Below, piece by piece: positions 34,848 to 47,123 of a stretch of DNA of 64,000 nucleotides (the first letter of the stretch is position 1; each line of letters begins with the position of its first letter). A program made the translations under genes and the position numbers. Source of the DNA: Chloroflexota bacterium. GTDB taxonomy: Bacteria; Chloroflexota; Anaerolineae; Anaerolineales; Anaerolineaceae. The notes beneath the pieces are model-generated. The model saw only the letters and a program-made list of their open reading frames with translations, was not told the DNA's origin and made no database searches. The DNA is taken from positions 1-64,000 of the forward strand of contig JAKQJC010000059.1 of the NCBI GenBank assembly GCA_029561345.1, given 5' to 3'.

Positions 34848-36590
34848 ATGACCGCATTGATTGAAAAACACGAGAAAACACTCATCATTATCATCCTGGC
34901 AATTGCCCTGATGGCGCGTCTGTGGGGGTTGGCCAGTCCGGCCCTGAATGACAGCGAAGCCAGCCAGGCTTTGCAGGCTCTTTCTACGGTCAGGGGTGAA
35001 GATTCAGCCTGGGGCTCGCAGGCGCTCTATTTGCAGGCGACCACTTTTGTATTTTACCTGGCTGGGGCCAATGAGTTCACAGCCCGCCTGATTCCGGCCT
35101 TGCTGGGAACGCTGATCGTCTTTGTGCCGCTTCTCTTTCGCCGGCGGTTGGGACTGACGGTTTCCCTGCTCACAGCGCTTTTTTTGGCGATTGATCCGGG
35201 GCTGGTATCCCTTTCACGGCAGGCAGGGGGCATGAGCCTGGCGATGGTTTTTGCTGGGCTGGCTTTGGGTTTTTGGGATCAACGGCGGGTAAAACTGGCC
35301 GGTGTAAGCCTGGGTCTGGGTCTGATGAGCGGACCGCAGTTTTGGGTCGGCGCTTTGATTTTTGGCCTGACGGCGGGCGTTTTCCAGCTGCTGCACCGCG
35401 CTGACGCGGCGGGCAAGGCATTGGAAGATGGTGTACCTGCGCAGGCCGACCAGGCGGCGGTTTCTGCAGCGGCCCCGTTCGATTATAAATTGGCGGCTGT
35501 AGCGGCGGGCATCACAGTTGGCATTGTTGGCAGCCTGTTTCTGGCCAACCTGCGTGGATTGAGCGCCACAGCCAGCGCCCTGGCCGATTTCTTTGCCGGC
35601 TGGGTATCGGGGGGACAGGTGTCCATTCTGTCCATTTTCCTTGGCCTGCTGGTTTATTATCCACTGGCGCTTGGTTTCGGCCTGGTGCGCACCGGCAAGG
35701 CCTGGTGGGACGAGGACCTGATCTACCAGCTCATTTCTCTGTGGTTCATTCTTGGCCTGGTCGTGCTGGTGATTTATCCCGGGCGGCAGATGGCGGATCT
35801 GATATGGGTCGCTGCGCCTCTGTGGGCTCTGGCAGCACGAGAAATTGAGCATTTGCTGACGAAACCGGCTTCAGAATGGGTGGTATCATCAGGATACGCC
35901 ATTCTTGTGTTTGTTTTGCTGGTGTTCACCTGGCAGAATCTCTCAGGGATTGCTGAAAACCCGCTGCGGCCCGAAGGCGTTATGATGCCTGCATTTTACA
36001 TCATGGGTGCGGTGGCATTGGGGGCGGTTGGCGGCCTGCTGTTGGCCTGGGGATGGGGCGGCCAACCTATTTTGCGCGGATTGGGTCTGGGGTTGTTGAC
36101 CGCTTTGATGCTGTACTCCATTTCCCTGGTTTCCGCGGCCGGTCAGATGCGGGAAACCGCCACCTCTGAGTTGTGGGTGGACGGCCGCAGCCTTTCCACC
36201 AACCTGGTGGTGGATACGGTGGACCAGTTATCCCTGATCAATCATGGAGTGAACGGGAAACTGGATGTGGTGCTGCAGGGCATTGAATCTCCATCGCTTA
36301 AATGGGCTTTGCGGAATTATGCCCTGGTCGAAGTGGATATGCTTCCGGCAAATCAGATGCCATCCATTGTCATTTCCCCTGTTCAAGAGCAGCCGGTGCT
36401 GGCTGCGGCATATCGCGGGCAGGGCCTGGTTTTGAGCGAGCAGCCAGGATGGCCGTTGATGGTTTCTTCGGATTTTCTACCCTGGCTGGTGGCGCATGAT
36501 ATGCCACAAAACCAAACCCAGGTGATTTTGTGGGTGCGAAACGATCTGTTTGCTGGTGGTTCGCCCAACACCCTGGTAACCCAGAACTGA
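34848..36590 (+). CDS. GT-C-like multi-pass membrane protein, last of the YYY cluster
   Basis: The 580-residue protein has about 11-12 membrane helices. Its first external loop, WGLASPALNDSEASQALQAL, resembles the acidic loop of PMT_2/GT39 enzymes. The remaining body is hydrophobic with few diagnostic motifs, and the last 130 residues form an external domain. It is likely another glycosyltransferase or partner of the YYY proteins, comparable to the Agl23-type family often encoded beside YYY genes. GCAGGTG precedes the ATG, and the gap to the upstream gene is 12 bases, so it belongs to the same operon. Confidence 0.72.
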   Translation: MTALIEKHEKTLIIIILAIALMARLWGLASPALNDSEASQALQALSTVRGEDSAWGSQALYLQATTFVFYLAGANEFTARLIPALLGTLIVFVPLLFRRRLGLTVSLLTALFLAIDPGLVSLSRQAGGMSLAMVFAGLALGFWDQRRVKLAGVSLGLGLMSGPQFWVGALIFGLTAGVFQLLHRADAAGKALEDGVPAQADQAAVSAAAPFDYKLAAVAAGITVGIVGSLFLANLRGLSATASALADFFAGWVSGGQVSILSIFLGLLVYYPLALGFGLVRTGKAWWDEDLIYQLISLWFILGLVVLVIYPGRQMADLIWVAAPLWALAAREIEHLLTKPASEWVVSSGYAILVFVLLVFTWQNLSGIAENPLRPEGVMMPAFYIMGAVALGAVGGLLLAWGWGGQPILRGLGLGLLTALMLYSISLVSAAGQMRETATSELWVDGRSLSTNLVVDTVDQLSLINHGVNGKLDVVLQGIESPSLKWALRNYALVEVDMLPANQMPSIVISPVQEQPVLAAAYRGQGLVLSEQPGWPLMVSSDFLPWLVAHDMPQNQTQVILWVRNDLFAGGSPNTLVTQN

Positions 36591-36605
36591 CAAGGAAAAA
36601 GAAAA

Positions 36606-37283
36606 ATGCCCATGCCAAATATCATTGCTTTTGATGGACCGGCGGCTTCCGGTAAATCGACCATTGCCTATCAACTGTCAAAATCCATGGGGTATCTGTT
36701 CTTTGATACCGGCGTGATGTACCGGGCTGTGACCTGGAAAGTACTCAATGACGGTGTGCCAGTGGAAGATGAAGCCGGTGTGACGCGGGTTGCCGAGGAA
36801 GTTCTGATTGAAGTCCAGCCAGCGAGCCAGGATGACAACCGGACCAATGATGTTCTGGTTAATGGCCAGGATGTGACCTGGGAAATTCGCAAAGCAGAAG
36901 TGGAAGAGCATGTATCGGCTGTATCTGCTTATCCGGGAGTGCGCAAGGCGATGACCGCCCAACAGCGGCGGATTGGCCTGGCGGGTAAAGTGATCATGGT
37001 TGGACGGGATATTGGCACCGTAGTGCTGCCGGAAGCGGATCTTAAAATTTTCCTTGAGGCCAGCGTGGAAGAACGTGCCCGACGGCGTTACCAGGAACTG
37101 GTGGATCGGGGTGAAAAAGCCGATTTATCAGAGATCCTTGAGGCGATGCGGAGACGGGACAAAGTGGACAGCAGCCGCAAGGTGGCTCCTTTACGGGCCG
37201 CCGAAGATGCGGTGCGGATCAACTCTGATGGTCTGACCATACCAGAGGTGCTGCAAAAAATCAGCAGTTTGATCCAGCCATAA
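36606..37283 (+). CDS. cmk: Cytidylate kinase
   Basis: The 225-residue NMP kinase has the P-loop FDGPAASGKST near residue 9, the FFDTGVMYRAVTW NMP-binding block, RKAMTAQQRRIG, VGRDIGTVVLPEADLKIFLEAS, and a C-terminal IRINSD-type segment. It phosphorylates CMP and dCMP with ATP. Two ATGs (36606 and 36612) are possible, with a weak AAGGA site upstream. It follows the YYY-cluster gene by 15 bases. No rpsA or plsC is adjacent, unlike many bacterial cmk loci. Confidence 0.93.
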   Translation: MPMPNIIAFDGPAASGKSTIAYQLSKSMGYLFFDTGVMYRAVTWKVLNDGVPVEDEAGVTRVAEEVLIEVQPASQDDNRTNDVLVNGQDVTWEIRKAEVEEHVSAVSAYPGVRKAMTAQQRRIGLAGKVIMVGRDIGTVVLPEADLKIFLEASVEERARRRYQELVDRGEKADLSEILEAMRRRDKVDSSRKVAPLRAAEDAVRINSDGLTIPEVLQKISSLIQP

Positions 37284-37317
37284 ATTAGGTCAATCCACAG
37301 AGAGCTGCAGAGGTAAA

Positions 37318-38421
37318 ATGATAAGAATACTGGTAATTGAGGATGATACTGCAACTCGTGAAAACCTGACCGTTTTATTATCGGTTGAGGGATATGATGT
37401 TGCAGCAGCCGCGAATGGAGTGGAAGGCGTGCGCCTGGCGCGGCAGATCTCTCCTCATTTGATTATCTGTGATGTGATGATGCCAAACCTGGATGGGTGG
37501 GGGGTGCTGTCGGTGATCCGGCAGGATCCGACCCTACATGAAATCCCCTTCATATTCCTGACGGCAGACACAGTTTATGATGATGTGCGCAGAGGGATGA
37601 CCGCGGGGGCTGATGATTATATTTTCAAACCTTTCACTCAGGAACAGCTTCTGAAAGCCATCCGAACCCGGCTGGAGAAGTTCACCAACCTGGTGGAACA
37701 GGCCCAGGCCCACAACCGGAGGGAACGGGATGACTTGGTGAACAGGCTTCCGGACCGTTTGATGATGCCGCTGGGAATGGTCATCGGCTATTCCAATTAT
37801 TTAAGGCAAAATGCCAACAAACTGAACGCGCAGCAGGTTGCAGAACGCGCATCAACCATTTACAAATCTGGCACAGAATTGATGCGCATTTTACAGAATT
37901 ATCTTTTCTATATTGACCTGGATGATAACCGCGAACAGGTAAGAGATGAAACCCATGAACTGCCTTTTTGCGACATTTCGGCGGCTGCCGAACTGGCAGG
38001 TGCCAAAGGCCGGCAGGACCAGCGCATGGCTGATCTGGATATTATGATTCAGGATGCGATCGTTAACATTCCCGAACATTATCTGCTGAAGATAGTTGAG
38101 GAACTGCTGGATAATGCCTTCAGATATTCCCGCCCGGGGACACGGGTTATTTGCCGCGGACAGCTGGATGAAGGAAAGAAAATGTATTGCCTGACCATTC
38201 AGGATATGGGCAGCGGCATGACGCCAGACCAGGTCAATGACCTGATGGCGCCGATTGGCCTTGTCCCAGCGAAAAACAGTGCGCGCCGTTTGAGCAATCT
38301 GGGTTTAAACATTGTGAAGCGGATTGTCCAGATGCATAGAGGAAACCTGGAAATTACCAGCATGGTTGGCAGCGGCACGAAGATAGATGTGCGTCTTCAA
38401 CTGGCAGGCCGAAGGGAATAG
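37318..38421 (+). CDS. Receiver domain joined to a kinase-like ATPase lacking the phosphoacceptor His
   Basis: The 367-residue protein starts with a complete receiver domain (acidic pair E8-D9/D10, phosphoacceptor D52 in CDVMMPNLDG, T82, K104). A dimerisation helix follows, where the usual SHELRTPL becomes PDRLMMPL at 145-152, so the phosphorylated His is an Asp. The HATPase domain keeps the N-box (EELLDNAF, N266), DMGSGM and the GLNIVKRI block, so ATP binding looks intact. It probably acts in a phosphorelay as a regulated ATPase or phosphatase-like partner. The large sensor kinase encoded 174 bases downstream is a natural partner. AGAGG precedes the ATG. Confidence 0.85.
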   Translation: MIRILVIEDDTATRENLTVLLSVEGYDVAAAANGVEGVRLARQISPHLIICDVMMPNLDGWGVLSVIRQDPTLHEIPFIFLTADTVYDDVRRGMTAGADDYIFKPFTQEQLLKAIRTRLEKFTNLVEQAQAHNRRERDDLVNRLPDRLMMPLGMVIGYSNYLRQNANKLNAQQVAERASTIYKSGTELMRILQNYLFYIDLDDNREQVRDETHELPFCDISAAAELAGAKGRQDQRMADLDIMIQDAIVNIPEHYLLKIVEELLDNAFRYSRPGTRVICRGQLDEGKKMYCLTIQDMGSGMTPDQVNDLMAPIGLVPAKNSARRLSNLGLNIVKRIVQMHRGNLEITSMVGSGTKIDVRLQLAGRRE

Positions 38422-38477
38422 GGGCGGGTTATTCCCTGTCAAAATTTTACCTCTGTGGATTGCTTTTCGCGGGAGAT

Positions 38478-38505
38478 TTGACCGGAAGGCAAAAAGGCAT
38501 ATAAT
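38478..38505 (+). promoter_or_regulatory. Sigma-70 promoter for the large sensor kinase
   Basis: TTGACC (38478-38483), a 16-base spacer and TATAAT (38500-38505) are close to consensus. The leader would be about 80 bases. Confidence 0.75.
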
Positions 38506-38594
38506 AGAATAAGTATTTTGGACGGCCCGGGAAGATAAGCACCGCTGATCATAACACAAGCCGAATGGCATGGTGATTGCACCCTGAAAAAACA

Positions 38595-41500
38595 ATGACC
38601 CTGATCAACCCTTTAGACCTTGAATTTTTCCTTTACCTGCCGCTGGATCTGGCTGAGTGGCTGGGGTGTTTGCTCATTCTGGGACTGTTGGTGGCAGGCC
38701 TGGTGCACTGGCGTGAGGGGAGATTGGCCTGGGGACCGCGTCAGTGGATCCTGTTGATCGTCTTGGTTCTGGTTGTGTTAATGACCACGCCGTTTTTGGG
38801 GTTCAGAATGCCGCTGGAAAATGCCCTGCCAGCCTCAGAGCGGCCTGAACTTCCCAAGGGGCCGCCGCTATTGATTTTGAGCGCGCTGCCCTGGATGCTG
38901 GCGGCAGGCTGGCTGGGGGTTTTTCCTGCCACCTTGCTGGCTGGCCTGGCTGGCTTGATGGTGGCCCTGTTTGATTCTCACCGCCTGATCACGCCGCTTA
39001 TCTACGCAGGAATGGGCCTGCTGTTTTCGGTGGCGATACGCCAGCGCTACCGCACCTTGCTGTATAAAGCATTGCGGCATCCGCTTGTGACCGGGCTGGG
39101 GATGGCGGTGATATACCTGCCCGTGCTTCTGTTCTATCTTTCATTGGAAACGTCAGGCGCGGTGGTCACCCGCCTGGATTACGGCATTACCCGCATGGGC
39201 GCCTATGGGCTGGCCCTGTTAGGCCAATTGTTGGTTGGCGGGCTTCTGACTGAGCTGGCCGTGATTGGCCTGCCGCAGCATTGGGGACGCAAAGATCCGC
39301 TGATGCCATCTCCGGCTGAAACCAGCCTGCAATTCCGTTTCTATGCCAATATTGGTCCGCTGGTGTTAATGCTTTTGCTGGTGATCATGGTAGGCGACTG
39401 GATGGTGGCCGAAAATATTGCGAAACAAATGCTGAAAGATCAACTGGCTGGAAATGCCAGGGTGGTGGCCGAAAGCATCCCTTATTTTCTGGAAACCGGT
39501 CAGAACCTCATTTCGCAGTTTGCCAGCAATCCGGCGCTGCTGAATGGCGATGAGAGCGAAGCAGCGGCTGTGTTGGAACAGCAGCTGCGTTCTGTGCCTT
39601 ATTTTCGCCAGCTCTTTTTGCTGGATGAATCGGCCAAAGCGGTGGCCAGTTATCCGGCCACCCAATATGCCCTGATGTACCCGACGCCGGAAGAGCAGAA
39701 AGGTTTCCAGCTGGCGGTGAAAGGGGTGAGGGTGCAAATGTTCACGGTGCCGCCCTTGCGGGGCGAGACAACGGCGCAGGTGAGTTTTGTGGCCGCCCTC
39801 CAGGGTGAAGATGGTAAGGTCAAACGCATTCTCTGGGGACGGACGGACCTTAACACCAACCCCTTCACCCAGCCCATGCTTGAGGCGTTGAAGGAAGTGG
39901 CCCGTCTGGGCGGCGCTGGCCAGATTGTGGACGACACGGGGAAAATTCTTTATCACCCGGAAACCAGCCGGGTGATGACAGATTATTTGGGGCAGACTTA
40001 CAACGAGCCCAACTTCTTTGATCAGGCGTCAGCAGACGGCACCCGCGAACTGGTTTACTATCAGCCTTCTTTGGGAAGGCAGTGGGCCATTATATTGAGC
40101 GTTCCTGCGCGCACTGTGCAGGGAACAGCGTTAAACATGGCCCTGCCGCTGCTGGTGATGGTGATTGTTGCCGCAGGGATAGCGGCTGTGCTGCTGTATT
40201 TAACCCTGCGCATGATCACCAAATCAATGGTAACTCTGGCTGGAGAAGCAGGGCGGATTGCCCAGGGGCAGCTGGACCATCCGATGCCGCCTTTTGATTC
40301 GCAGGATGAAGTAGGCGTGCTGAGGCAGTCTTTTGAAAAAATGCGCATCAGCTTGAAGGCCCGGCTGGATGAGTTGAACAAACTGCTGCAGGTGAGCCAG
40401 GGGGTGGCAGCCAGCCTGGAGATGCATGAAGCAGTTCAGCCCATTCTTCAGGCGGCTTTGAGTGAGCGGGCGTCTTCAGCGCGCATTGTGCTTGCCAAAG
40501 ACGTGGTGCTGGATGTTCATTCAGAACAGGAAACTGATTTTGGGTCTGGGGTGAACAAGCAGGTGTACGCTTACCTGGACCAGAACATTTTATCCATGAC
40601 CCGCCAGCACGGCCAACTGCTGGTGACCAATACCAGCCGGGTGCGGGGCTTCAATTTTGTGCAGGGAAAACCCTTCCCATCGGCGCTGATTTCGGTCCCT
40701 TTGCGGCATGAGAATCGTTTTTATGGGGTTCTGTGGGTGGCTTATGACGGTCCGGCGCAGTTCCCAGATGAACAGGTGCGCTTCCTGAACACCCTGGCCG
40801 GCGAGGCAGCCCTGGCTGCAGCCAATGCGCGGTTGTATGCCAGCGCAGAAATTGGCCGCCAGCGATTGGAAGCAGTGCTGGCTTCCACACCCGACCCGGT
40901 TTTGGTGACCGATTCGCAAAACAACCTGCTGCTTTGCAACCCGGCTGTGCTGCAAATTCCCGGTTTGGGCGATATGTCAGCCATCGGCCATCCGATCGAT
41001 GAGGTCATTGATCAGCCTGATTTGCTGGGATTGCTGCTGGGCACAGCCGAAGGGCAGCCCTCGCGCGAGATCACTTTCTCCAACGGCCACACCTATTATG
41101 TGACGGTGTCCTCCGTTTTTGGCGAAGGCAAGGTGGTGGGCAAGGTTTGCATTTTGCGCGACATCACCCATTACAAAGAACTGGATAAGATGAAATCGGA
41201 ATTTGTGGCCACAGTGAGCCATGATTTACGATCACCTTTGAGTTCGATGAAGGGTTATGCCACCATGCTGCCGATTGTGGGCGAATTGAATGAGCAGCAG
41301 AAAGGTTTTGTGCGCAAGATCACCACCGGGGTGGAAAACATGTCCCGCCTGGTGAATAACCTGCTGGACCTGGGGCGCATTGAGGCCGGCCTGGAACTGC
41401 GCCTTGAGATGGTGATGGCCGATGAAATGATTGAGAGGGTGGTCAGCACCTACCAGCTGCAGGCAGCCCAGAAGAATATCCAGATTTTGACCCAACTGCC

Positions 41501-41903
41501 GGTGGATGCCAAGGTGGCTCTGGAAGTGGATGCTTCACTGCTGCAGCAGGCGTTGAACAACCTGGTGGAGAATGCGGTCAAGTACACGCCGCTGAATGGG
41601 CAAATTGTGGTATCATTGCAAAACAAGTCTGCCACCGTGGTTTTCAGCATCAAAGACACAGGCATTGGCATCGCCCCGCTCGATCAGCAGCGTCTGTTTG
41701 AAAAGTTTTACCGGGGAACGCAGCGAGAAGCCTATCAACAACGGGGAACCGGGCTGGGGCTGGCGATTGTCAAATCCATTGCTGAACGCCACAAGGGGAA
41801 AGTGTGGGTGGAAAGCATTTTAGGAAAAGGGAGCCAGTTTTTACTGGAAATTCCTCACCGCCAGGTTCGTCCTGACGGCAAAACCGAGCCGCCAAAATCT
41901 TGA
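38595..41903 (+). CDS. Multi-domain membrane sensor histidine kinase
   Basis: The 1102-residue kinase has about seven N-terminal membrane helices (to about 240), another helix and a large extracellular Cache-like sensor (about 255-510), then a membrane helix and a HAMP domain (GRIAQGQLDHPMPPFDSQDEVGVL). A GAF domain, a PAS domain (LEAVLASTPDPVLVTD) and a HisKA domain follow, with phosphoacceptor H876 in TVSHDLRSP. A complete HATPase (NLVENAVKYTP, DTGIGI, GTGLGLAIVK) ends the protein. It should sense an external signal and phosphorylate a response regulator; the receiver-ATPase just upstream is a candidate. ATG at 38595 is preferred to a TTG at 38577; neither has a strong ribosome site. Confidence 0.9.
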   Translation: MTLINPLDLEFFLYLPLDLAEWLGCLLILGLLVAGLVHWREGRLAWGPRQWILLIVLVLVVLMTTPFLGFRMPLENALPASERPELPKGPPLLILSALPWMLAAGWLGVFPATLLAGLAGLMVALFDSHRLITPLIYAGMGLLFSVAIRQRYRTLLYKALRHPLVTGLGMAVIYLPVLLFYLSLETSGAVVTRLDYGITRMGAYGLALLGQLLVGGLLTELAVIGLPQHWGRKDPLMPSPAETSLQFRFYANIGPLVLMLLLVIMVGDWMVAENIAKQMLKDQLAGNARVVAESIPYFLETGQNLISQFASNPALLNGDESEAAAVLEQQLRSVPYFRQLFLLDESAKAVASYPATQYALMYPTPEEQKGFQLAVKGVRVQMFTVPPLRGETTAQVSFVAALQGEDGKVKRILWGRTDLNTNPFTQPMLEALKEVARLGGAGQIVDDTGKILYHPETSRVMTDYLGQTYNEPNFFDQASADGTRELVYYQPSLGRQWAIILSVPARTVQGTALNMALPLLVMVIVAAGIAAVLLYLTLRMITKSMVTLAGEAGRIAQGQLDHPMPPFDSQDEVGVLRQSFEKMRISLKARLDELNKLLQVSQGVAASLEMHEAVQPILQAALSERASSARIVLAKDVVLDVHSEQETDFGSGVNKQVYAYLDQNILSMTRQHGQLLVTNTSRVRGFNFVQGKPFPSALISVPLRHENRFYGVLWVAYDGPAQFPDEQVRFLNTLAGEAALAAANARLYASAEIGRQRLEAVLASTPDPVLVTDSQNNLLLCNPAVLQIPGLGDMSAIGHPIDEVIDQPDLLGLLLGTAEGQPSREITFSNGHTYYVTVSSVFGEGKVVGKVCILRDITHYKELDKMKSEFVATVSHDLRSPLSSMKGYATMLPIVGELNEQQKGFVRKITTGVENMSRLVNNLLDLGRIEAGLELRLEMVMADEMIERVVSTYQLQAAQKNIQILTQLPVDAKVALEVDASLLQQALNNLVENAVKYTPLNGQIVVSLQNKSATVVFSIKDTGIGIAPLDQQRLFEKFYRGTQREAYQQRGTGLGLAIVKSIAERHKGKVWVESILGKGSQFLLEIPHRQVRPDGKTEPPKS

Positions 41904-41929
41904 CAAAATCAATCTACATTTGGTATAAT
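41900..41929 (+). promoter_or_regulatory. Consensus promoter of rpoC
   Basis: TTGACA (41900-41905), an 18-base spacer and TATAAT (41924-41929) are both perfect boxes. The -35 overlaps the stop codon of the sensor kinase gene. It gives rpoC its own strong promoter and a leader of about 100 bases. Confidence 0.88.
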
Positions 41930-41978
41930 TTTCGTTTGCATGTATGGAACTTTCTGCCACTCACGCATTGGAGCGCTA

Positions 41979-41994
41979 AGGCTTAATTAAGCCC
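41979..41994 (+). other. Palindrome in the rpoC leader
   Basis: The core GGCTTAATTAAGCC is a perfect 14-base palindrome, flanked by GCGC on both sides at slightly longer range. It lies between the promoter and the AGGAGG site of rpoC and may be an operator or an mRNA hairpin. Confidence 0.5.
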
Positions 41995-42036
41995 TGCGCT
42001 TTGCCGTGTTTTGCTCAGTCTTCAGGAGGCTTTTTC

Positions 42037-46281
<4,245 letters not shown>

Positions 46282-46300
46282 ACCATCAACAATTACATTT

Positions 46301-46335
46301 TCAGCGCCAGGTGAGAACCCTGGCGCTGATGATTT
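46301..46335 (+). terminator. Terminator after rpoC
   Basis: TCAGCGCCAGG and CCTGGCGCTGA form a perfect 11-bp stem with a seven-base loop. The following tract (TGATTTAATC) is only moderately T-rich, so termination may be partial. Confidence 0.6.
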
Positions 46336-46349
46336 AATCGCAGGAAAAC

Positions 46350-46377
46350 TTGACGCCGCAGGGAAAAAACCTAAAAT
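46350..46377 (+). promoter_or_regulatory. Promoter of the flavin reductase gene
   Basis: TTGACG (46350-46355), a 16-base spacer and TAAAAT (46372-46377). The leader would be about 110 bases; nothing else is recognised in this 215-base gap. Confidence 0.6.
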
Positions 46378-46496
46378 TAATAGGATAGAACTGACGGCAG
46401 CTGGCAAAGCAGTGGATGAGCCAGGAGATGTCTTTTCATTAATATGTTTATTTGAATGGGTTGCCAGAAAAGGCGTGAAAGAGAGCAGGCAAGATC

Positions 46497-47069
46497 ATGG
46501 TTGAAAAAGTTTCTCTGGGCACAATGCCATTGATATACCCGATTCCGATTGTGCTGGTGGGCTGCAAGGCGAATGGACAGGTCAATTTTGCCACCTTTGG
46601 CGATGTGGGGTTGATGGGAATTAACCCGCCGCTGCTGTTTTTATCTTCCCACCGCGACCACCTGACCACAGATTTAATTAAAGAGGCCGGTATTTTTTCG
46701 ATCAATATTCCAGACACCAACCTGCTTGAAAAGACCGATACCTGCGGCATTGCCTCGGGACGGGAAATGGACAAGGCGGCGCTTTTTGAGGTGTTTTATG
46801 GATCGGTGGAGCAAGCGCCGCTGATTTCAGAATGCCCGGTGAATATCATTTGTCAGGTGGTACACCAATTTGCCATTCAGCACCGCCAGCTTTTTATCGG
46901 GCAGGTTGTTGAAACTTTGATCGATAAAGACAGGGTGGTGGAAGAAGATGGAAAGCTCAGGCCAAAGGGATTGGAAGCGCTGGACCCCATTTTCTACGCA
47001 TTGGATAACCGATATTATCGCAGCGGGCCAGCCATTGGGATTGGATATCAGACCGGAAAGCGGCAGTAA
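46497..47069 (+). CDS. Flavin reductase-like FMN-binding protein
   Basis: The 190-residue protein matches the flavin_reduct (DIM6/NTAB) fold: TMPLIYPIPIVLVG, NFATFGDVGLMGINPPLLFLSS, the flavin-contacting HRDHLTTDLIKEAGIFSINIP, and SGREMDKAALFEVFYG. Such proteins bind FMN and reduce flavins or act with partner oxygenases. No oxygenase is nearby, so the physiological role is open. A weak GCAGG site lies before the ATG. A strong terminator shared with the converging ftsH gene follows. Confidence 0.87.
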   Translation: MVEKVSLGTMPLIYPIPIVLVGCKANGQVNFATFGDVGLMGINPPLLFLSSHRDHLTTDLIKEAGIFSINIPDTNLLEKTDTCGIASGREMDKAALFEVFYGSVEQAPLISECPVNIICQVVHQFAIQHRQLFIGQVVETLIDKDRVVEEDGKLRPKGLEALDPIFYALDNRYYRSGPAIGIGYQTGKRQ

Positions 47070-47107
47070 AAAAAAACAGAGGCGGCAGAATTGCCGCCTC
47101 TGTTTTT
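47070..47107. terminator. Bidirectional terminator between flavin reductase and ftsH genes
   Basis: ACAGAGGCGGCA and TGCCGCCTCTGT form a perfect 12-bp stem with a four-base loop, with A-run and T-run on either side, so it works in both directions. Confidence 0.92.
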
Positions 47108-47123
47108 GGGGATGCCGGTCAGG

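Noticed and set aside
34056-34871. A 271-codon antisense frame over the end of the YYY gene
   Set aside because: It overlaps two well-supported genes on the opposite strand and shows no family features.
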